A DNA stretch of 64,000 nt, taken from the NCBI GenBank assembly GCA_003599885.1, contig QZKW01000089.1, positions 1-64,000 of the forward strand, in the 5' to 3' direction. Both the position numbers and the translations under genes were made by a program. Positions 34,052 to 44,816 of this stretch are shown here, piece after piece (within the stretch, counting starts at the first letter, position 1; each line of letters opens with the position of its first letter). The DNA comes from Desulfobacteraceae bacterium (GTDB lineage: Bacteria > Desulfobacterota > Desulfobacteria > Desulfobacterales > Desulfosalsimonadaceae). Under the pieces are notes generated by a model, which made no database searches, was not told the origin of the DNA, and worked only from the letters and a program-made list of their open reading frames with translations.

Positions 34052-34085
34052 AAAAAAAGGACTTAGAGAAGCTCTCTAAGTCCTT
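34052..34085 (-). terminator. Rho-independent terminator after tRNA-Asp
   Basis: On the minus strand a 13-bp stem (34085-34073 with 34069-34057), a 3-base loop, then seven T in all, two of them shared with the stem. It starts nine bases after the tRNA-Asp 3' end and closes the lon-tRNA-Val-tRNA-Asp unit. The stretch from 33805 to here contains no gene I can support. Confidence 0.9.
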
Positions 34086-34093
34086 GATATTTG

Positions 34094-34171
<78 letters not shown>

Positions 34172-34187
34172 ACAAAGGATAGTTTAT

Positions 34188-34263
34188 TGGTAGGCGGAAC
34201 AGGGCTTGAACCTGTGACCCTCGGCTTGTAAGGCCGATGCTCTCCCAACTGAGCTACCCGCCC
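34188..34263 (-). tRNA. tRNA-Val (TAC)
   Basis: 76 bases with encoded CCA. The anticodon loop CTTACAA gives TAC between stems TCGGC and GCCGA; the T loop is TTCAAGC. It lies between lon and tRNA-Asp on the same strand, 16 bases before the latter. Confidence 0.97.
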
Positions 34264-34333
34264 TCAAGTTTGCATCGTTAATTATAGAAGTCGTTAACTA
34301 ACAATTAAATTTTTTCATGTCAAGTTAAAATTG

Positions 34334-36793
34334 TTAAATATTGGCGGCCACAATGTCGGAATCATCCAGCTGGCCTGTATCGAATTTATGATTATGGTTG
34401 AAAATCAGTTTGCCGTCGAGCTCGATAATGGCGTGCTTCACCACTTCGTCCATATGCTCCACCGGAATAATCGTGATCTGTTTGGCGATGCTGGCAGGGA
34501 TGTCGCTGATATCCTGTATATTTCCTTTAGGGATCAATACTTTTTTAATCCCCCCGCGATGGGCGGCCAGCATTTTTTCTTTTAAACCGCCAATGGGAAG
34601 CACCCGGCCCCGGAGCGTTATTTCACCGGTCATGGCCAAGCCCCGGTCAATGGGGAGCCGGGTTAATGAGGATATGATGGCCGTGCACATGGCAATTCCT
34701 GCGGAAGGCCCGTCTTTGGGAGTTGCGCCGTCCGGCACATGAATATGGATATCGAGTTTTTCATGAAAATGCTGGTCGATATTAAACTGTTTGGCTCGGG
34801 ACCGCACATAGCTGATGGCTGCGCTGGCGGATTCCTTCATTACATCACCTAGTTTACCGGACACAGTGAAATTCCCTTTACCGGGCATGGTCACCGTTTC
34901 CACACTGAGCAACTCGCCGCCGAACTGGGTCCATGCCAGTCCCGTGACAATGCCGATCTGATCTTTTTTTTCAATCAGGTCGGTGCGGATTTTTCCCGGA
35001 CCCAGATATTTTTGAACCGACGTTGAAGAAATATTGACCGGTATATTTTTGATGTCTTTTTTGTTCTTAAGAAGATCTTTTGCTATTTTGCGGCAGATGG
35101 ATGCGACTTTACGCTCCAGACTCCGAACTCCGGCTTCCCGTGTATAGTCCCGGATAATGGTATAAATTGCGTTTTTTGAAAAAGAAATTTTACTTGTTTT
35201 CAGCCCGTTTTCTTTGATTTGTTTAGGAACCAGAAACTTATTGGCGATATGGTATTTTTCCACTTCCGTATAACCGGGCAGGCGGATAATTTCCATCCGG
35301 TCCTGAAGGGGCAGGGGGATGTCCGGCAGCGTGTTGGCGGTGGTGATGAACATGATATCCGACAGATCGTATTCCACATCCAGGTAATGGTCATTAAAGC
35401 TGTTGTTCTGCTCGGGATCCAGAACTTCCAGAAGTGCGGCGGACGGGTCCCCCCGAAAGTCCATGCTCATTTTGTCCACTTCATCGAGGCAAAAAACCGG
35501 GTTATTCACGCTTACTTTTCGTAAAGACTGAATGATTTTACCCGGCATAGCGCCAATGTAGGTGCGGCGATGCCCGCGAATTTCCGCTTCATCACGAACG
35601 CCCCCGAGAGAAAGCCGGACAAATTTTCTGCCGGTGGCCCTGGCTACGGATTTGACCAGGGATGTTTTGCCGACGCCCGGAGGGCCCACCAGGCAAAGAA
35701 TGGGGCCCCGAAGCTTTTTCACAAGGCTTTGAACGGCAAGGTATTCCAGAATGCGTTCTTTGGGTTTCTCGAGCCCATAATGGTCTTCATCTAAAATTCT
35801 TTGGGCTTTTTCAATATCTTTTGCCACCTTGGTTTTTTTATTCCAGGGCAGGCTCGTGAGCCAGTCGATATAATTTCTGACAACCGTTGCCTCAGCTGAC
35901 ATGGGCGTCATCATTTTAAGTTTTTTGAGTTCCTGCCGGGCTTTTCCGTCAGCCTCGGCGGACATTTTGTTTTCCTCTATGCGGTTTTCAATCTCTTTTA
36001 ATTCATCGGCTTCCGATTCATCGGAACCCATTTCTTTTTTGATGGCCCGCATCTGCTCATTGAGATAATAGGTTTTTTGGCTTTTCTCCATCTGGTCTTT
36101 AATGCGGTCTTTGATTACCTTGTCGGTCTGGATGATGATGATTTCCTGTTTGATCAGTTCAATCAGGTGCGTCAGTCTTTCCTGAATTGATACAATTTCC
36201 AGCAGGCGCTGATTCTCAGGCGTTTTAAAGGAAAAATGACCGGCGACCGTATACAGCATGGTTACGGGATCGGAAATCACACCGATGCTTTTTATGGTAT
36301 CTTGTGAAAAGTTTTTGTTGAGTTGGGCATATTCGTTCAGCAATGCATTGATGTTTCGGAAAAACGCCTCTTTTTCACTGTCATTCATGTCCGTTTCGTC
36401 GATAATTTCCACCGACACTTCAAAGAAGCTGTCATTGGGCTTGAATTCAAGAATGCGGGCCCGGAATTGGCCTTCCACCACTGTTTTGACGGTGCCATCC
36501 GGCAGTCTGAGGATCTGCCCGACTTTAGCAACCGTGCCTATTTTATTGATTTCATTTTCTTTGGGTGATTCTTTGCCCGGATCTGATTGGGTGGACAGAA
36601 GAATATATTTTTCCTGGGAATGCATGGCTTCTGAAATGGCGTTAATCGACTTTGAGCGGCCAACAAACAGAGGCGACGTCATATAAGGGAACACAACAAT
36701 GTCCCTTAACGGCAGCAGAGGAATTGTTCTTGTGGACGGGTTGCCGTCAGCAGTAGCGTCATCGGGCTTAAAAAATCTGGGTATATTTACCAT
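34334..36793 (-). CDS. lon: ATP-dependent protease Lon (La)
   Basis: A cytoplasmic AAA+ serine protease of 819 residues that degrades damaged and regulatory proteins. The N-terminal substrate domain begins [15 protein letters not shown]. The ATPase domain has Walker [10 protein letters not shown] (about 367) and Walker [10 protein letters not shown]. The C-terminal protease domain has the catalytic Ser in DGPSAGIAM and Lys in the [14 protein letters not shown] region. Full length for bacterial LonA. It lies downstream of clpX on the same strand, separated by a 376-base gap that probably holds its own promoter. Confidence 0.97.
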   Translation of the reverse strand: MVNIPRFFKPDDATADGNPSTRTIPLLPLRDIVVFPYMTSPLFVGRSKSINAISEAMHSQEKYILLSTQSDPGKESPKENEINKIGTVAKVGQILRLPDGTVKTVVEGQFRARILEFKPNDSFFEVSVEIIDETDMNDSEKEAFFRNINALLNEYAQLNKNFSQDTIKSIGVISDPVTMLYTVAGHFSFKTPENQRLLEIVSIQERLTHLIELIKQEIIIIQTDKVIKDRIKDQMEKSQKTYYLNEQMRAIKKEMGSDESEADELKEIENRIEENKMSAEADGKARQELKKLKMMTPMSAEATVVRNYIDWLTSLPWNKKTKVAKDIEKAQRILDEDHYGLEKPKERILEYLAVQSLVKKLRGPILCLVGPPGVGKTSLVKSVARATGRKFVRLSLGGVRDEAEIRGHRRTYIGAMPGKIIQSLRKVSVNNPVFCLDEVDKMSMDFRGDPSAALLEVLDPEQNNSFNDHYLDVEYDLSDIMFITTANTLPDIPLPLQDRMEIIRLPGYTEVEKYHIANKFLVPKQIKENGLKTSKISFSKNAIYTIIRDYTREAGVRSLERKVASICRKIAKDLLKNKKDIKNIPVNISSTSVQKYLGPGKIRTDLIEKKDQIGIVTGLAWTQFGGELLSVETVTMPGKGNFTVSGKLGDVMKESASAAISYVRSRAKQFNIDQHFHEKLDIHIHVPDGATPKDGPSAGIAMCTAIISSLTRLPIDRGLAMTGEITLRGRVLPIGGLKEKMLAAHRGGIKKVLIPKGNIQDISDIPASIAKQITIIPVEHMDEVVKHAIIELDGKLIFNHNHKFDTGQLDDSDIVAANI

Positions 36794-37169
36794 AGGATCA
36801 GATATCCTTATTTTATCAATTGGTTTTTATTGAGTACTTCTTTTCTGCTCATGCTCCGAAGATCATTTTTTCTCTGAAGAAACCGCAGCAAACGCATTTG
36901 TAATTCTATTCGGGCATCGGTTAATTTTCTTGCGGCCGTGTCATGTTTAATGGCAAGCCCTTTCAGCCAAGTTAAATTAAGCACGAAACCAAAGGCACGC
37001 AAGTGTCATTTGAAAAAAGGATTGGGTAAAAAGATGCAACTGAAAGAATCCAGGGACACTGCGGTGTGGAAAACCAGCTGGTGATATGCAGGCAAACTAA
37101 AGGAAAGCACTTTAATAACCCGTTTTTACCAGTTATTAAAGTGCCGTTTTTAATTTAAAATTTAGGCAT
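36794..37169. other. Intergenic region between clpX and lon
   Basis: 376 bases without a well-supported gene. It contains the hairpin at 37107-37144 and a 64-codon minus-strand frame (36808-37002, TTG start, no ribosome site) that ends 15 bases before lon and could encode a small basic protein, though I do not call it. A heat-shock-type promoter for lon might be expected, but no clear sigma-32 boxes are visible. Confidence 0.5.
37107..37144 (-). terminator. Long hairpin downstream of clpX, probable terminator
   Basis: A perfect 13-bp inverted repeat, GCACTTTAATAAC (37107-37119) and GTTATTAAAGTGC (37132-37144), with a 12-base loop, 25 bases after the clpX stop. On the minus strand it is followed by TTTCCTTT, an imperfect T run; on the plus strand by CGTTTTT. 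It can also be an operator for lon. It is not the CIRCE heat-shock element. Confidence 0.5.
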
Positions 37170-38417
37170 TTATGCTTTTTTTTTAGAATTTTCGTACAAC
37201 AGGATCGGCCCTTCCTTATTAATGATTACCTCTTCACCGACCACGCACTCTTTAACGCCGCCAATGGATGGGAGTTCATACATGATGTCGAGCATGGCGG
37301 ATTCAAGAATGGCCCGAAGTCCCCGTGCGCCGGCTTTTCTTTTTAAGCTACCGGCAGCGATGGCCGACAGGGCGCTGTCCGTAAACCGCAGGTTGACCCC
37401 TTCAATTTCAAACAGTTTCTGGAATTGTTTGATAATTGCGTTTTTGGGCCGGGTCAGGATCTGAATCAGGGCTTGCTCATCCAGTTCCTGAAGCGAGGCC
37501 ACTACCGGGAGCCGGCCTACGAATTCCGGGATCATGCCGAATTTAATCAAATCCTCGGTTTCAACAAGCTTGAGGAGTTCGCCGGTACTGGTTTCTGACT
37601 GGCTCACCACTTTCGCGCCGAATCCCATGAGTTTTGAACCCAGACGGCGACGGATAATTTTGTCGAGCCCGGTAAATGTGCCGCCGCAAATAAACAGGAT
37701 ATTGGAGGTATCGACTTTAACAAAATCCTGCTGGGGGTGTTTTCGGCCCCCTTTGGGCGGGACGCTGGCGGTGGTGCCTTCAATGATTTTCAACAAGGCC
37801 TGTTGCACGCCCTCGCCGGAAACATCCCGGGTGATTGACGGATTGTCCGACATCTGCGCAATTTTGTCGATTTCGTCAATATAGACGATGCCCCGCTGGG
37901 CTTTTTCAACATCATAATCGGCGTTTTGAAGCAGCGCCAGGACAATGTTCTCAACGTCTTCGCCCACATATCCGGCTTCCGTCAGGCTCGTGGCATCCGC
38001 AATGGTGAACGGCACATTTAAAAACCGCGCAAGCGTCTGGGCCAGAAGGGTTTTCCCGCAGCCGGTGGGGCCGATGAGCAGAATATTGCTTTTCTGGATT
38101 TCAACATCATCCGTATTTACATTGGTTTCAAGCCGTTTGTAGTGATTGTGAACGGCGACGGAAAGAACCTTTTTGGCGTAATCCTGCTGAATGACGTATT
38201 CATCAAGTTTTTCCTTGATTTCAGCCGGGGTGATGATCCGTCCGCTGATATCCGTTTCTTTGACGATTTCCTCTTCTATGATTTCACTGCACAACTGGAT
38301 GCATTCATCGCAGATATAGACTGCAGGTCCGGCGATCAGTTTTTTGACTTCCTGCTGATTTTTTCCGCAAAATGAGCAGAACAGGTTGTCTGTTCCATTA
38401 TCGCTCTTTGCTGTCAT
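37170..38417 (-). CDS. clpX: ATP-dependent Clp protease ATP-binding subunit ClpX
   Basis: An AAA+ unfoldase of 415 residues that feeds substrates to ClpP. The N-terminal zinc-binding domain has CSFCGK and CDECIQLC; Walker A is GPTGCGKT (about 116-123), Walker B VYIDEIDK, and the pore-loop region GYVGEDVEN follows. GGAGG lies before the ATG, inside the end of clpP; the genes are one base apart and surely co-transcribed. Confidence 0.97.
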   Translation of the reverse strand: MTAKSDNGTDNLFCSFCGKNQQEVKKLIAGPAVYICDECIQLCSEIIEEEIVKETDISGRIITPAEIKEKLDEYVIQQDYAKKVLSVAVHNHYKRLETNVNTDDVEIQKSNILLIGPTGCGKTLLAQTLARFLNVPFTIADATSLTEAGYVGEDVENIVLALLQNADYDVEKAQRGIVYIDEIDKIAQMSDNPSITRDVSGEGVQQALLKIIEGTTASVPPKGGRKHPQQDFVKVDTSNILFICGGTFTGLDKIIRRRLGSKLMGFGAKVVSQSETSTGELLKLVETEDLIKFGMIPEFVGRLPVVASLQELDEQALIQILTRPKNAIIKQFQKLFEIEGVNLRFTDSALSAIAAGSLKRKAGARGLRAILESAMLDIMYELPSIGGVKECVVGEEVIINKEGPILLYENSKKKA

Positions 38418-38418
38418 A

Positions 38419-39033
38419 TCAGGCCTCCGCTTTTATGATTTTATCAAGATCGTCCCGGTTGTTGATCACATAATCGATGAGCCCGTATTTCTGGGCTTCG
38501 TCACCCGACATGAAAAAATCCCGATCCGTATCAAATTCTATTTTTTTAATATCCTGTTTGGTGTGAAATGCCAGGATGTCATTCAGCTTGCCGCGCAGCC
38601 GGAGAATTTCTTCCGCCTGGATTTTAATATCCGATGCCTGGCCCTGGGCACCGCCCATGGGCTGATGGATCATGATACGGGAGTTGGGCAGGGAGTAACG
38701 CTTTCCCCGGGTTCCTGCCGCAAGCAGGAGAGCGCCCATGCTGGCCGCCTGACCGATACAGACGGTGGTGATGTCTGGCTTGATGTACTGCATGGTGTCA
38801 TAAATCGCCATCCCGGAAGTCACGGAACCGCCGGGAGAATTGAGGTACAGGTTGATATCCTTGTCTGGATCTTCCGATTCGAGAAAAAGCATCTGCGCAA
38901 TCATGAGGTTCGCCACGTCATCATTGATGGCAGTGCCAAGGAAGATAATGCGATCCTTCAGCAGCCGGGAATAAATGTCATAAGCCCGCTCCCCTTTGCT
39001 GGTTTGTTCGATGACCATTGGAATTAATGGCAA
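38419..39033 (-). CDS. clpP: ATP-dependent Clp protease proteolytic subunit ClpP
   Basis: A serine protease subunit of 204 residues. The catalytic Ser is in [12 protein letters not shown] (about 98), the catalytic His in MIHQPMGG (about 123), with [11 protein letters not shown] as the oxyanion/handle region. The start is a TTG at 39033 with AAGGAGG six bases before it; the next ATG is five codons later. Part of the tig-clpP-clpX unit. Confidence 0.97.
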   Translation of the reverse strand: MPLIPMVIEQTSKGERAYDIYSRLLKDRIIFLGTAINDDVANLMIAQMLFLESEDPDKDINLYLNSPGGSVTSGMAIYDTMQYIKPDITTVCIGQAASMGALLLAAGTRGKRYSLPNSRIMIHQPMGGAQGQASDIKIQAEEILRLRGKLNDILAFHTKQDIKKIEFDTDRDFFMSGDEAQKYGLIDYVINNRDDLDKIIKAEA

Positions 39034-39111
39034 AATAAGCCTCCTTTTATTTGTAGCTCTGGTATGTGTTTAAAACTGAAGCTGAATTCCGCGCCTTTGC
39101 AGCCTGAGTTT

Positions 39112-40419
39112 TTAAGGCTGGGCAGCTTCCGGTTCCACTTCTTCAATCACTGCTTTTTCAACTATAAGATCAAACACCTTTTTTTCAAGCAGGGCATGTT
39201 TGAAACCATCCAGTTTTTCCGGGTTTGATTTGTAATATGTTTTTATGAAATCAACTGGTTGACCGACAACTTGGGCGAATGATTCATATTCGAGATTCAA
39301 TTGTTCTTCGGTCAGTTCCATTTTTTCCTGTTCAATGATTTTGCTTAAGAAAAGATGGCGGCGAACCTGTTTTTCAGCAACATCCCGATACTCATCTCCA
39401 AGTTTTTCGCGGGAAAGGCCGAGCTGATCCAGAGTCATGTTATTTTGGGAAAATCGCATTTCCATGTCGTCGACGATGCCGTCGAGTTCGTATTTTACAA
39501 GCGTTTCCGGAAGCTCAAACGATTCGGTCAGGAGCTTTTCAAATATCTGTTCCTGGATTTCCTGCTGGGAGCGCTTGTCATATCCTTCCTGAAGGTTTTT
39601 GCGGATGGCGTTTTTGAGATCTTCAAGGGTTTCAAAAGGCCCCAGTTTTTTTGCAAAGGCATCATCCGCATCCGGAAGCACTTCCTTGCGGATTTCTTTC
39701 AGTGTCACGCTAAAAGAAACCTCCAGACCGGCCAGATCCTTGTTGTGGTAATCCTTAGGGAAGGTGATGGAAAAGGTTTTCTGCTGGCCGGGGGTCATGC
39801 CGGTGACCTCATTATCAAACGCCTCGGTGATCATTTTCCGGCCGATTTTAAGGGTGTAATTTTCCGTTTTTTGGGCCTGCGCAAAGGGAAGGCCATCTTT
39901 GAACCCTTCATAATCAATCACTGCGTAATCATCTTCAGCAACAGCCCGAACCTCGTCGATGGGCTGGAATTCAGCAAGTTGTTTCTGCAGCAGATCGATC
40001 TGTTTATCAACCTCGGCTTCCGACATTTTATAAAGCGTCTTTTTTAATTGCACGCCGTTAAAATCAATAGGAGACAGTTCCGGCTTCAATTCCAGAGTGA
40101 CATCATAAATAAAGGGAGCGGCCGGATCGAGTTCCGGCGGATCAATATCGGGCATCCCGATGAAGGCAAGGCTTTCCTGCTTGACGGCCTCCAGAAATGA
40201 GTTCTGGATCAGTGTGCTGGCGACATCCGCCTGCACATCTTTAGAAAACATCCGTTCCAGAACGGTGCGCGGGGTTTTGCCTGGCCGGAAGCCTTTCACT
40301 TTTGCGGTTTTTTTGAGTTCAAGGTATGCGGTATCGATTGCTTTGGCCACATCCGATTGTGGGATTTCAATCTGTATTTTTTTCTTAACTGAATTAATAT
40401 CCGTTACTGTGACTTCCAT
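39112..40419 (-). CDS. tig: Trigger factor, ribosome-associated chaperone
   Basis: A protein of 435 residues that meets nascent chains at the ribosome exit. The N-terminal ribosome-binding loop contains the GFRPGKTPR signature (about 44-52); the peptidyl-prolyl isomerase domain (about 150-245) includes DYAVIDYEGFKDG; the C-terminal chaperone arms are helical. The ATG at 40419 has GAGG upstream and gives the family start MEVTVTDI; the frame six codons longer has no ribosome site. tRNA-Leu lies just upstream on the same strand. Confidence 0.95.
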   Translation of the reverse strand: MEVTVTDINSVKKKIQIEIPQSDVAKAIDTAYLELKKTAKVKGFRPGKTPRTVLERMFSKDVQADVASTLIQNSFLEAVKQESLAFIGMPDIDPPELDPAAPFIYDVTLELKPELSPIDFNGVQLKKTLYKMSEAEVDKQIDLLQKQLAEFQPIDEVRAVAEDDYAVIDYEGFKDGLPFAQAQKTENYTLKIGRKMITEAFDNEVTGMTPGQQKTFSITFPKDYHNKDLAGLEVSFSVTLKEIRKEVLPDADDAFAKKLGPFETLEDLKNAIRKNLQEGYDKRSQQEIQEQIFEKLLTESFELPETLVKYELDGIVDDMEMRFSQNNMTLDQLGLSREKLGDEYRDVAEKQVRRHLFLSKIIEQEKMELTEEQLNLEYESFAQVVGQPVDFIKTYYKSNPEKLDGFKHALLEKKVFDLIVEKAVIEEVEPEAAQP

Positions 40420-40448
40420 AAATGTAATTCCTCTCATAAGATGAATTT

Positions 40449-40470
40449 CCGGCCGATGTTTTCAGGCCGG
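40449..40470 (-). repeat. GC-rich hairpin between tRNA-Leu and tig
   Basis: CCGGCC (40449-40454) and GGCCGG (40465-40470) with a 10-base loop. There is no strong T run on the minus strand, so it may be an RNA processing signal or a weak attenuator for tig, rather than a terminator. Confidence 0.35.
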
Positions 40471-40513
40471 GTAACTTTTTAAGAATGGCTGTTATATCTT
40501 AGTTTTTATGCAC

Positions 40514-40598
40514 TGGTGCGAGAGGGGAGACTCGAACTCCCACTCCTTGCGGAACTGGATCCTAAGTCCAGCGCGTCTGCCAATTTCGCCACTCTCGC
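40514..40598 (-). tRNA. tRNA-Leu (TAG)
   Basis: 85 bases with encoded CCA and the long variable arm of class II tRNAs. The acceptor is GCGAGAG; the anticodon loop CTTAGGA gives TAG between stems CTGGA and TCCAG. It is transcribed toward tig. Confidence 0.97.
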
Positions 40599-40839
40599 CG
40601 GTATTTGTATTCTTTTTTATTGATTTTTTTTGATTAAAAAAAATAAGGCAGGAAGCTGGGGCCTGTTTTACAAAAAACTAACAACATACTGAGATTATAA
40701 ACAAAAAAAATATTCCTGCTTCAAATTTGGTTAAAATAGTATCTATTTATAGGGGTGTCAAGGAAAATCGATGCAAGCAGTTGATACGACGGAGTTCATC
40801 AAGGGAGTCATTATTAATTGAAAAAAATGACGGTTCTCC

Positions 40840-40868
40840 TTGAATGTTTAAAAAAATGATGGTAGAAA
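40840..40868 (+). promoter_or_regulatory. Possible promoter of tRNA-Pro
   Basis: TTGAAT (40840-40845), a 17-base spacer and TAGAAA (40863-40868), about 18 bases before the tRNA. The -10 box is a poor match (four of six bases). The preceding 240 bases hold no gene. Confidence 0.4.
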
Positions 40869-40885
40869 CTCCCCCATCAAGATGT

Positions 40886-40962
40886 CGGGGCGTGGCGCAG
40901 TCTGGTAGCGCGCCTGCTTTGGGAGCAGGAAGCCGGAGGTTCAAATCCTCTCGCCCCGACCA
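40886..40962 (+). tRNA. tRNA-Pro (TGG)
   Basis: 77 bases with encoded CCA. The acceptor stem CGGGGCG pairs with CGCCCCG. The anticodon loop TTTGGGA gives TGG between stems CCTGC and GCAGG; the T loop is TTCAAAT. Confidence 0.97.
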
Positions 40963-41067
40963 ATTTTATTTCATACCTTTCAAAAACCTCAGAATAAGCT
41001 TCCTGAAAAATAATCGGCGACGGGTTGACAGGCATCTGAAAGCATTCGGGTTTTATATGTGCGCCTG

Positions 41068-41622
41068 CTACACCGGCAGCCGGCTGGATGCAATGTCTTC
41101 CAGTTTTTGGTTTTCCTGATCTTTTTGGGATAAAACCGGGCTGTCAATCGGCCAGTTGATTCCGATGGCCGGGTCATTCCACAAAACCCCGTATTCGTCT
41201 CCGGGTGTGTAAACGTCCGTGCATTTGTAGATGACATCCGCACTTTCGCTTAACACCACAAACCCGTGGGCGAATCCTTCGGGAACATAAATCTGTTTGT
41301 GGTTTTGCGCGGACAGGATTGCGCCGGTCCAGAGTCCGAAGGTGGGGGAACTGCGCCGGATGTCCACCGCCACATCAAAGATCTCCCCGGTTACTGCATA
41401 AACCAGCTTTCCCTGGGGCCGGTTGAGCTGATAATGAAGCCCCCGCAGCACATGGCGTTTGGAATGGGAATGGTTGTCCTGAACAAAGGTCTTGTCAAGT
41501 CCTGCCTGCCGGTATTTTTCCTGGTGATGGGTTTCCATGAAAAATCCGCGATGATCTTCAAAGCAATCCGGTTCGATCAGGCAGACACCGGGAATGGATA
41601 ATTGTTGAATGATTAAAGCCAT
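41068..41622 (-). CDS. rfbC: dTDP-4-dehydrorhamnose 3,5-epimerase
   Basis: The third enzyme of dTDP-L-rhamnose synthesis; 184 residues with a cupin fold. [26 protein letters not shown] (with the catalytic His) and [10 protein letters not shown] are the family motifs. The start overlaps the end of rfbA by 10 bases. Last gene of the rfbDBAC operon. Confidence 0.96.
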   Translation of the reverse strand: MALIIQQLSIPGVCLIEPDCFEDHRGFFMETHHQEKYRQAGLDKTFVQDNHSHSKRHVLRGLHYQLNRPQGKLVYAVTGEIFDVAVDIRRSSPTFGLWTGAILSAQNHKQIYVPEGFAHGFVVLSESADVIYKCTDVYTPGDEYGVLWNDPAIGINWPIDSPVLSQKDQENQKLEDIASSRLPV

Positions 41623-42506
41623 TTTGCTATTTCCGCCGGGGTGGAACCGGATACTTCATGAAGGTAATTGCCGTAATCGTTTTTGCCCATCTGGGATGCG
41701 ATTTCTTTTAACTGATCGCTGGTAATATAGCCCAACCGATAGGCGATTTCCTCCACGCAAGCAATTTTAAACCCCTGCCGGTTCTGAACAGCCTGCACGT
41801 AACTGGCCGCCTGCTGCATGGATTCATGGGTGCCCATGTCCATCCACGCAAACCCCCGGCCCAGGATTTCCACTTTCAGTTCGCCCCGGCGCAGATATTC
41901 CCGGTTGACGTCCGTGATTTCCAGTTCCCCCCTGGCTGATGGTTTGAGGTTTTCCGAAATTTCCACCACATCCTTATTATATATATAGAGACCGGAAACG
42001 GCGTATTTGGATTTGGGTTTTACCGGCTTTTCCTCAATGCCGATGACTTTGCCGGTCGGGTCAAATTCAACAACCCCGTAGCGTTCCGGATCATTTACCC
42101 GATACCCGAAAACCACACCGCCGTGACTTGATTTCTGGGTATTTCTCACGATTTCCGGCAGATTGTGGCCGTGAAAGAGGTTGTCTCCCAGGACCAGGCA
42201 TACCGGGTCTTCGCCGATGAATGTTTTTCCGATAATAAAGGCCTGGGCCAAACCTTCGGGCCGGGGCTGTTCCCTGTACTCTATGGAAAGGCCGAGCCAT
42301 GACCCGTCGCCGAACAGGGCTTTGAAATTGGGCAGGTCCTGGGGGGTGGAGATTATGAGAATGTTCCGGATGCCCCCCAGCATGAGCACGGACAGGGGAT
42401 AATAAATCATGGGTTTGTCATACACCGGCAGCAGCTGTTTACTGGTGATTCGGGTCAGGGGGTAGAGTCGCGTGCCGGAACCGCCGGCAAGAATGATTCC
42501 TTTCAT
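41613..42506 (-). CDS. rfbA: Glucose-1-phosphate thymidylyltransferase
   Basis: Makes dTDP-glucose from glucose 1-phosphate and dTTP, the first step of the rhamnose pathway. About 297 residues, the short RfbA form: [25 protein letters not shown] at the N-terminus is split here as [11 protein letters not shown] plus [42 protein letters not shown] and ITDVNREYL follow. The ATG at 42506 is used rather than a TTG one codon earlier. Confidence 0.95.
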   Translation of the reverse strand: MKGIILAGGSGTRLYPLTRITSKQLLPVYDKPMIYYPLSVLMLGGIRNILIISTPQDLPNFKALFGDGSWLGLSIEYREQPRPEGLAQAFIIGKTFIGEDPVCLVLGDNLFHGHNLPEIVRNTQKSSHGGVVFGYRVNDPERYGVVEFDPTGKVIGIEEKPVKPKSKYAVSGLYIYNKDVVEISENLKPSARGELEITDVNREYLRRGELKVEILGRGFAWMDMGTHESMQQAASYVQAVQNRQGFKIACVEEIAYRLGYITSDQLKEIASQMGKNDYGNYLHEVSGSTPAEIAKWL

Positions 42507-42534
42507 CAATTGTCACCATGTCCTTATATGTATA

Positions 42535-43584
42535 TTATTGATATTGCATCTGTATCCACGATCGGTACGCCCCGCTTTTCACCCGTTCCATCCATTCTTT
42601 ATGATCCAGATACCAGTCAATTGTGGCCCGGATGCCGGTTTCAATGGATGTTGCAGGGATCCAGCCCAGGTGTTCTTTGAGTTTCGTGGCGTCGATGGCG
42701 TATCTCCGGTCATGACCGGGGCGGTCCTTGACAAAGGTGATGAGCGATTTCCGGGGTTTATTGTCCGCAAGTGGCCTGGCGATCTGATCCAGAGCATCGC
42801 AAATGGTCTCCACCAGCCGGATGTTTTCCATCTCACAATTTCCGCCGATATTATAGGTTTCGCCGTCTTTGCCGTTTTTGATGATTTCCCAAACCGCCCG
42901 GCAGTGGTCCGTTACATAGAGCCAGTCGCGCACATTTTTTCCGTCGCCGTATACGGGGAGGCGCTTTCCTTCAAGGGCGTTGCAGATCATGAGGGGGATC
43001 AGCTTTTCCGGAAACTGAAATGGTCCGTAATTGTTGGAACAATTGGAAATGGTCGCCGGCAGGCCGTAGGTGGTGTGGTAGGCCCGCACCAGGTGGTCGG
43101 AGGCTGCCTTGGAAGCGGAATAGGGGCTGCTGGGCTGGTAGGGGGTCTCTTCGTGGAAATATCCGTCTTTGCCTAAACTGCCGTAAACTTCGTCCGTGCT
43201 GATGTGATGAAACCGCTGCAGCCGGCCTTTTCTTTCCCGGCATAGTTCGAGCAGGGTGAAGGTGCCATTGATATTGGTCTGGATAAACGCATCCGGTGAT
43301 ACAATCGAACGGTCCACATGGGATTCGGCGGCAAAGTGGCAGACCGTGTCTATTGCATGGTCGTCAAAAATTGAAGCCATGGTTTTCCGGTCACAGATGT
43401 CGGCTTTGATAAATGTGTACCGGTCGCCGGCTGATTTTTCAATGTCTGCCAGATTTTCCGGGTTTCCGGCATAAGTCAGGCAGTCTACATTGATGATGTG
43501 CCCGGAAAAATCCGGCTGATCCAGCAGAAGCCGGATAAAATTGGCACCGATAAAACCGCAGCCGCCGGTGACGAGAAGGTTCAT
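42535..43584 (-). CDS. rfbB: dTDP-glucose 4,6-dehydratase
   Basis: The second rhamnose-pathway enzyme, an extended SDR of 349 residues. NAD binds at TGGCGFIGANFIR (about 6-18); the catalytic region has STDEVYG and YSASKAASDH with the active-site Tyr and Lys; IRDWLYV-like VRDWLYVTDHC follows. AGGAGT precedes the ATG. Confidence 0.96.
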   Translation of the reverse strand: MNLLVTGGCGFIGANFIRLLLDQPDFSGHIINVDCLTYAGNPENLADIEKSAGDRYTFIKADICDRKTMASIFDDHAIDTVCHFAAESHVDRSIVSPDAFIQTNINGTFTLLELCRERKGRLQRFHHISTDEVYGSLGKDGYFHEETPYQPSSPYSASKAASDHLVRAYHTTYGLPATISNCSNNYGPFQFPEKLIPLMICNALEGKRLPVYGDGKNVRDWLYVTDHCRAVWEIIKNGKDGETYNIGGNCEMENIRLVETICDALDQIARPLADNKPRKSLITFVKDRPGHDRRYAIDATKLKEHLGWIPATSIETGIRATIDWYLDHKEWMERVKSGAYRSWIQMQYQ

Positions 43585-43630
43585 GGGGATACTCCTGTTT
43601 GATATGTAGGTCTGATTGGTTGCATATGTT

Positions 43631-44515
43631 CTAATTCGTTTTCCGGCATTCTTCGATCAAGGCAGGCCCGAATCGGTTGATATAAAGGTCCAGATCCTGC
43701 TGCCAGGGTTCCATGATATTCAAATGCGCGTCGTTGAGCCGCCGGTTCTCCAGGATAGCGCATGGGGGCCGGGTGGCGGGCAGGGGGTACGCGTCTGTCG
43801 TGCATGGTGAGATTTGATGGGGAATGTCCAGTTTTTCCAGAAAATACCGGGCCAGACCGAACCAGGTGCAATATCCTTCCGCAGAGGCATGATAGAAGCC
43901 GCGGGCGTTATTCTCCAGCAGATGCCGTATCTGCTGGGCAAGACGAAAAGACCAGGTGGGAGACCCGTACTGATCGTCAACAATGGTCAGTCGCCTCTCC
44001 GGTTCAGCCAGTGTTTTTTTTAGAATGGTTTTTAGAAAATTATGCCCGTGAAATCCATACAGCCAGGCCGTGCGCAGGATGATGAAGTCATTTGTGGCGG
44101 CTGCGACCGCCTGTTCGCCGGCCAGCTTGCTTTTCCCGTAACCAGAAAGCGGGTTGGGCGTGTCGGTTTCCAGATAAGTTTCCGGCGGTGTTTTTCCTCC
44201 GTCAAATACGTAATCTGTTGAAATATGCACCAGGCGTGCGCCATGGGCAGAAGCCCAGCGCGCCAGGTTTTCAGGCCCTGCCGCATTCACGCGCCAGGCG
44301 GTCTCGGTCTGGGTTTCACAGGCATCCACCTGGGTGAATGCCGCGCAATTAATAATAGTATCCGGACGGATGCGGCCGGCCACCTGATTGACGGAATCGC
44401 TGTCCGTAATATCCAGCTCATCAATATCGATGCAGGTTACTTCATGGCTGGTTTTGAGCACCTGTTCGCAGTCGCTTCCAAGTTGCCCTCTGCCGCCGGT
44501 AATCAGAATGTTCAT
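43631..44515 (-). CDS. rfbD: dTDP-4-dehydrorhamnose reductase
   Basis: The last enzyme of dTDP-L-rhamnose synthesis; 294 residues. ITGGRGQLGSD binds NADPH, INCAAFTQVDACE and HISTDYVFDG are typical, and YGKSKLAGE contains the catalytic Tyr and Lys. It is the first gene of the operon on the minus strand and is divergent from lnt. Confidence 0.95.
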   Translation of the reverse strand: MNILITGGRGQLGSDCEQVLKTSHEVTCIDIDELDITDSDSVNQVAGRIRPDTIINCAAFTQVDACETQTETAWRVNAAGPENLARWASAHGARLVHISTDYVFDGGKTPPETYLETDTPNPLSGYGKSKLAGEQAVAAATNDFIILRTAWLYGFHGHNFLKTILKKTLAEPERRLTIVDDQYGSPTWSFRLAQQIRHLLENNARGFYHASAEGYCTWFGLARYFLEKLDIPHQISPCTTDAYPLPATRPPCAILENRRLNDAHLNIMEPWQQDLDLYINRFGPALIEECRKTN

Positions 44516-44816
44516 GCGAATTGTCCGCCTGTCTGCTCCGGTTGGATTTTAATGTATAAATTTTATTGATCGGGAATGTACATGAAAAACGGATTTTTTA
44601 CAAAGATAATTGATGTGTTGATTGGGGGTAAAGGATCAGTGGCGGATTTTGTATCAGGATATTTTTTAAAGTGCATCTTGAATCGCCGGAAACGCTGTTG
44701 ACAACATCCCTGTAAATGTTAAGTTGGGCTCCGTATTTGGAATGTATTTGCTATCAATTTAAACAGGTTGTTATCATCGATAAAAGATTTGGCATATCGC
44801 TGGTTAATAATAAACA
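44516..44816. other. Intergenic region between divergent rfbD and lnt
   Basis: 301 bases with no gene on either strand. It must hold promoters for both directions. A TTGACA occurs near 44699 on the plus strand, but no good -10 lies at the right distance. No hairpin or repeat of note. Confidence 0.5.

Noticed and set aside
36808-37002. A 64-residue minus-strand ORF just before lon.
   Set aside because: TTG start, no ribosome site and no recognisable family; noted only in the intergenic entry.
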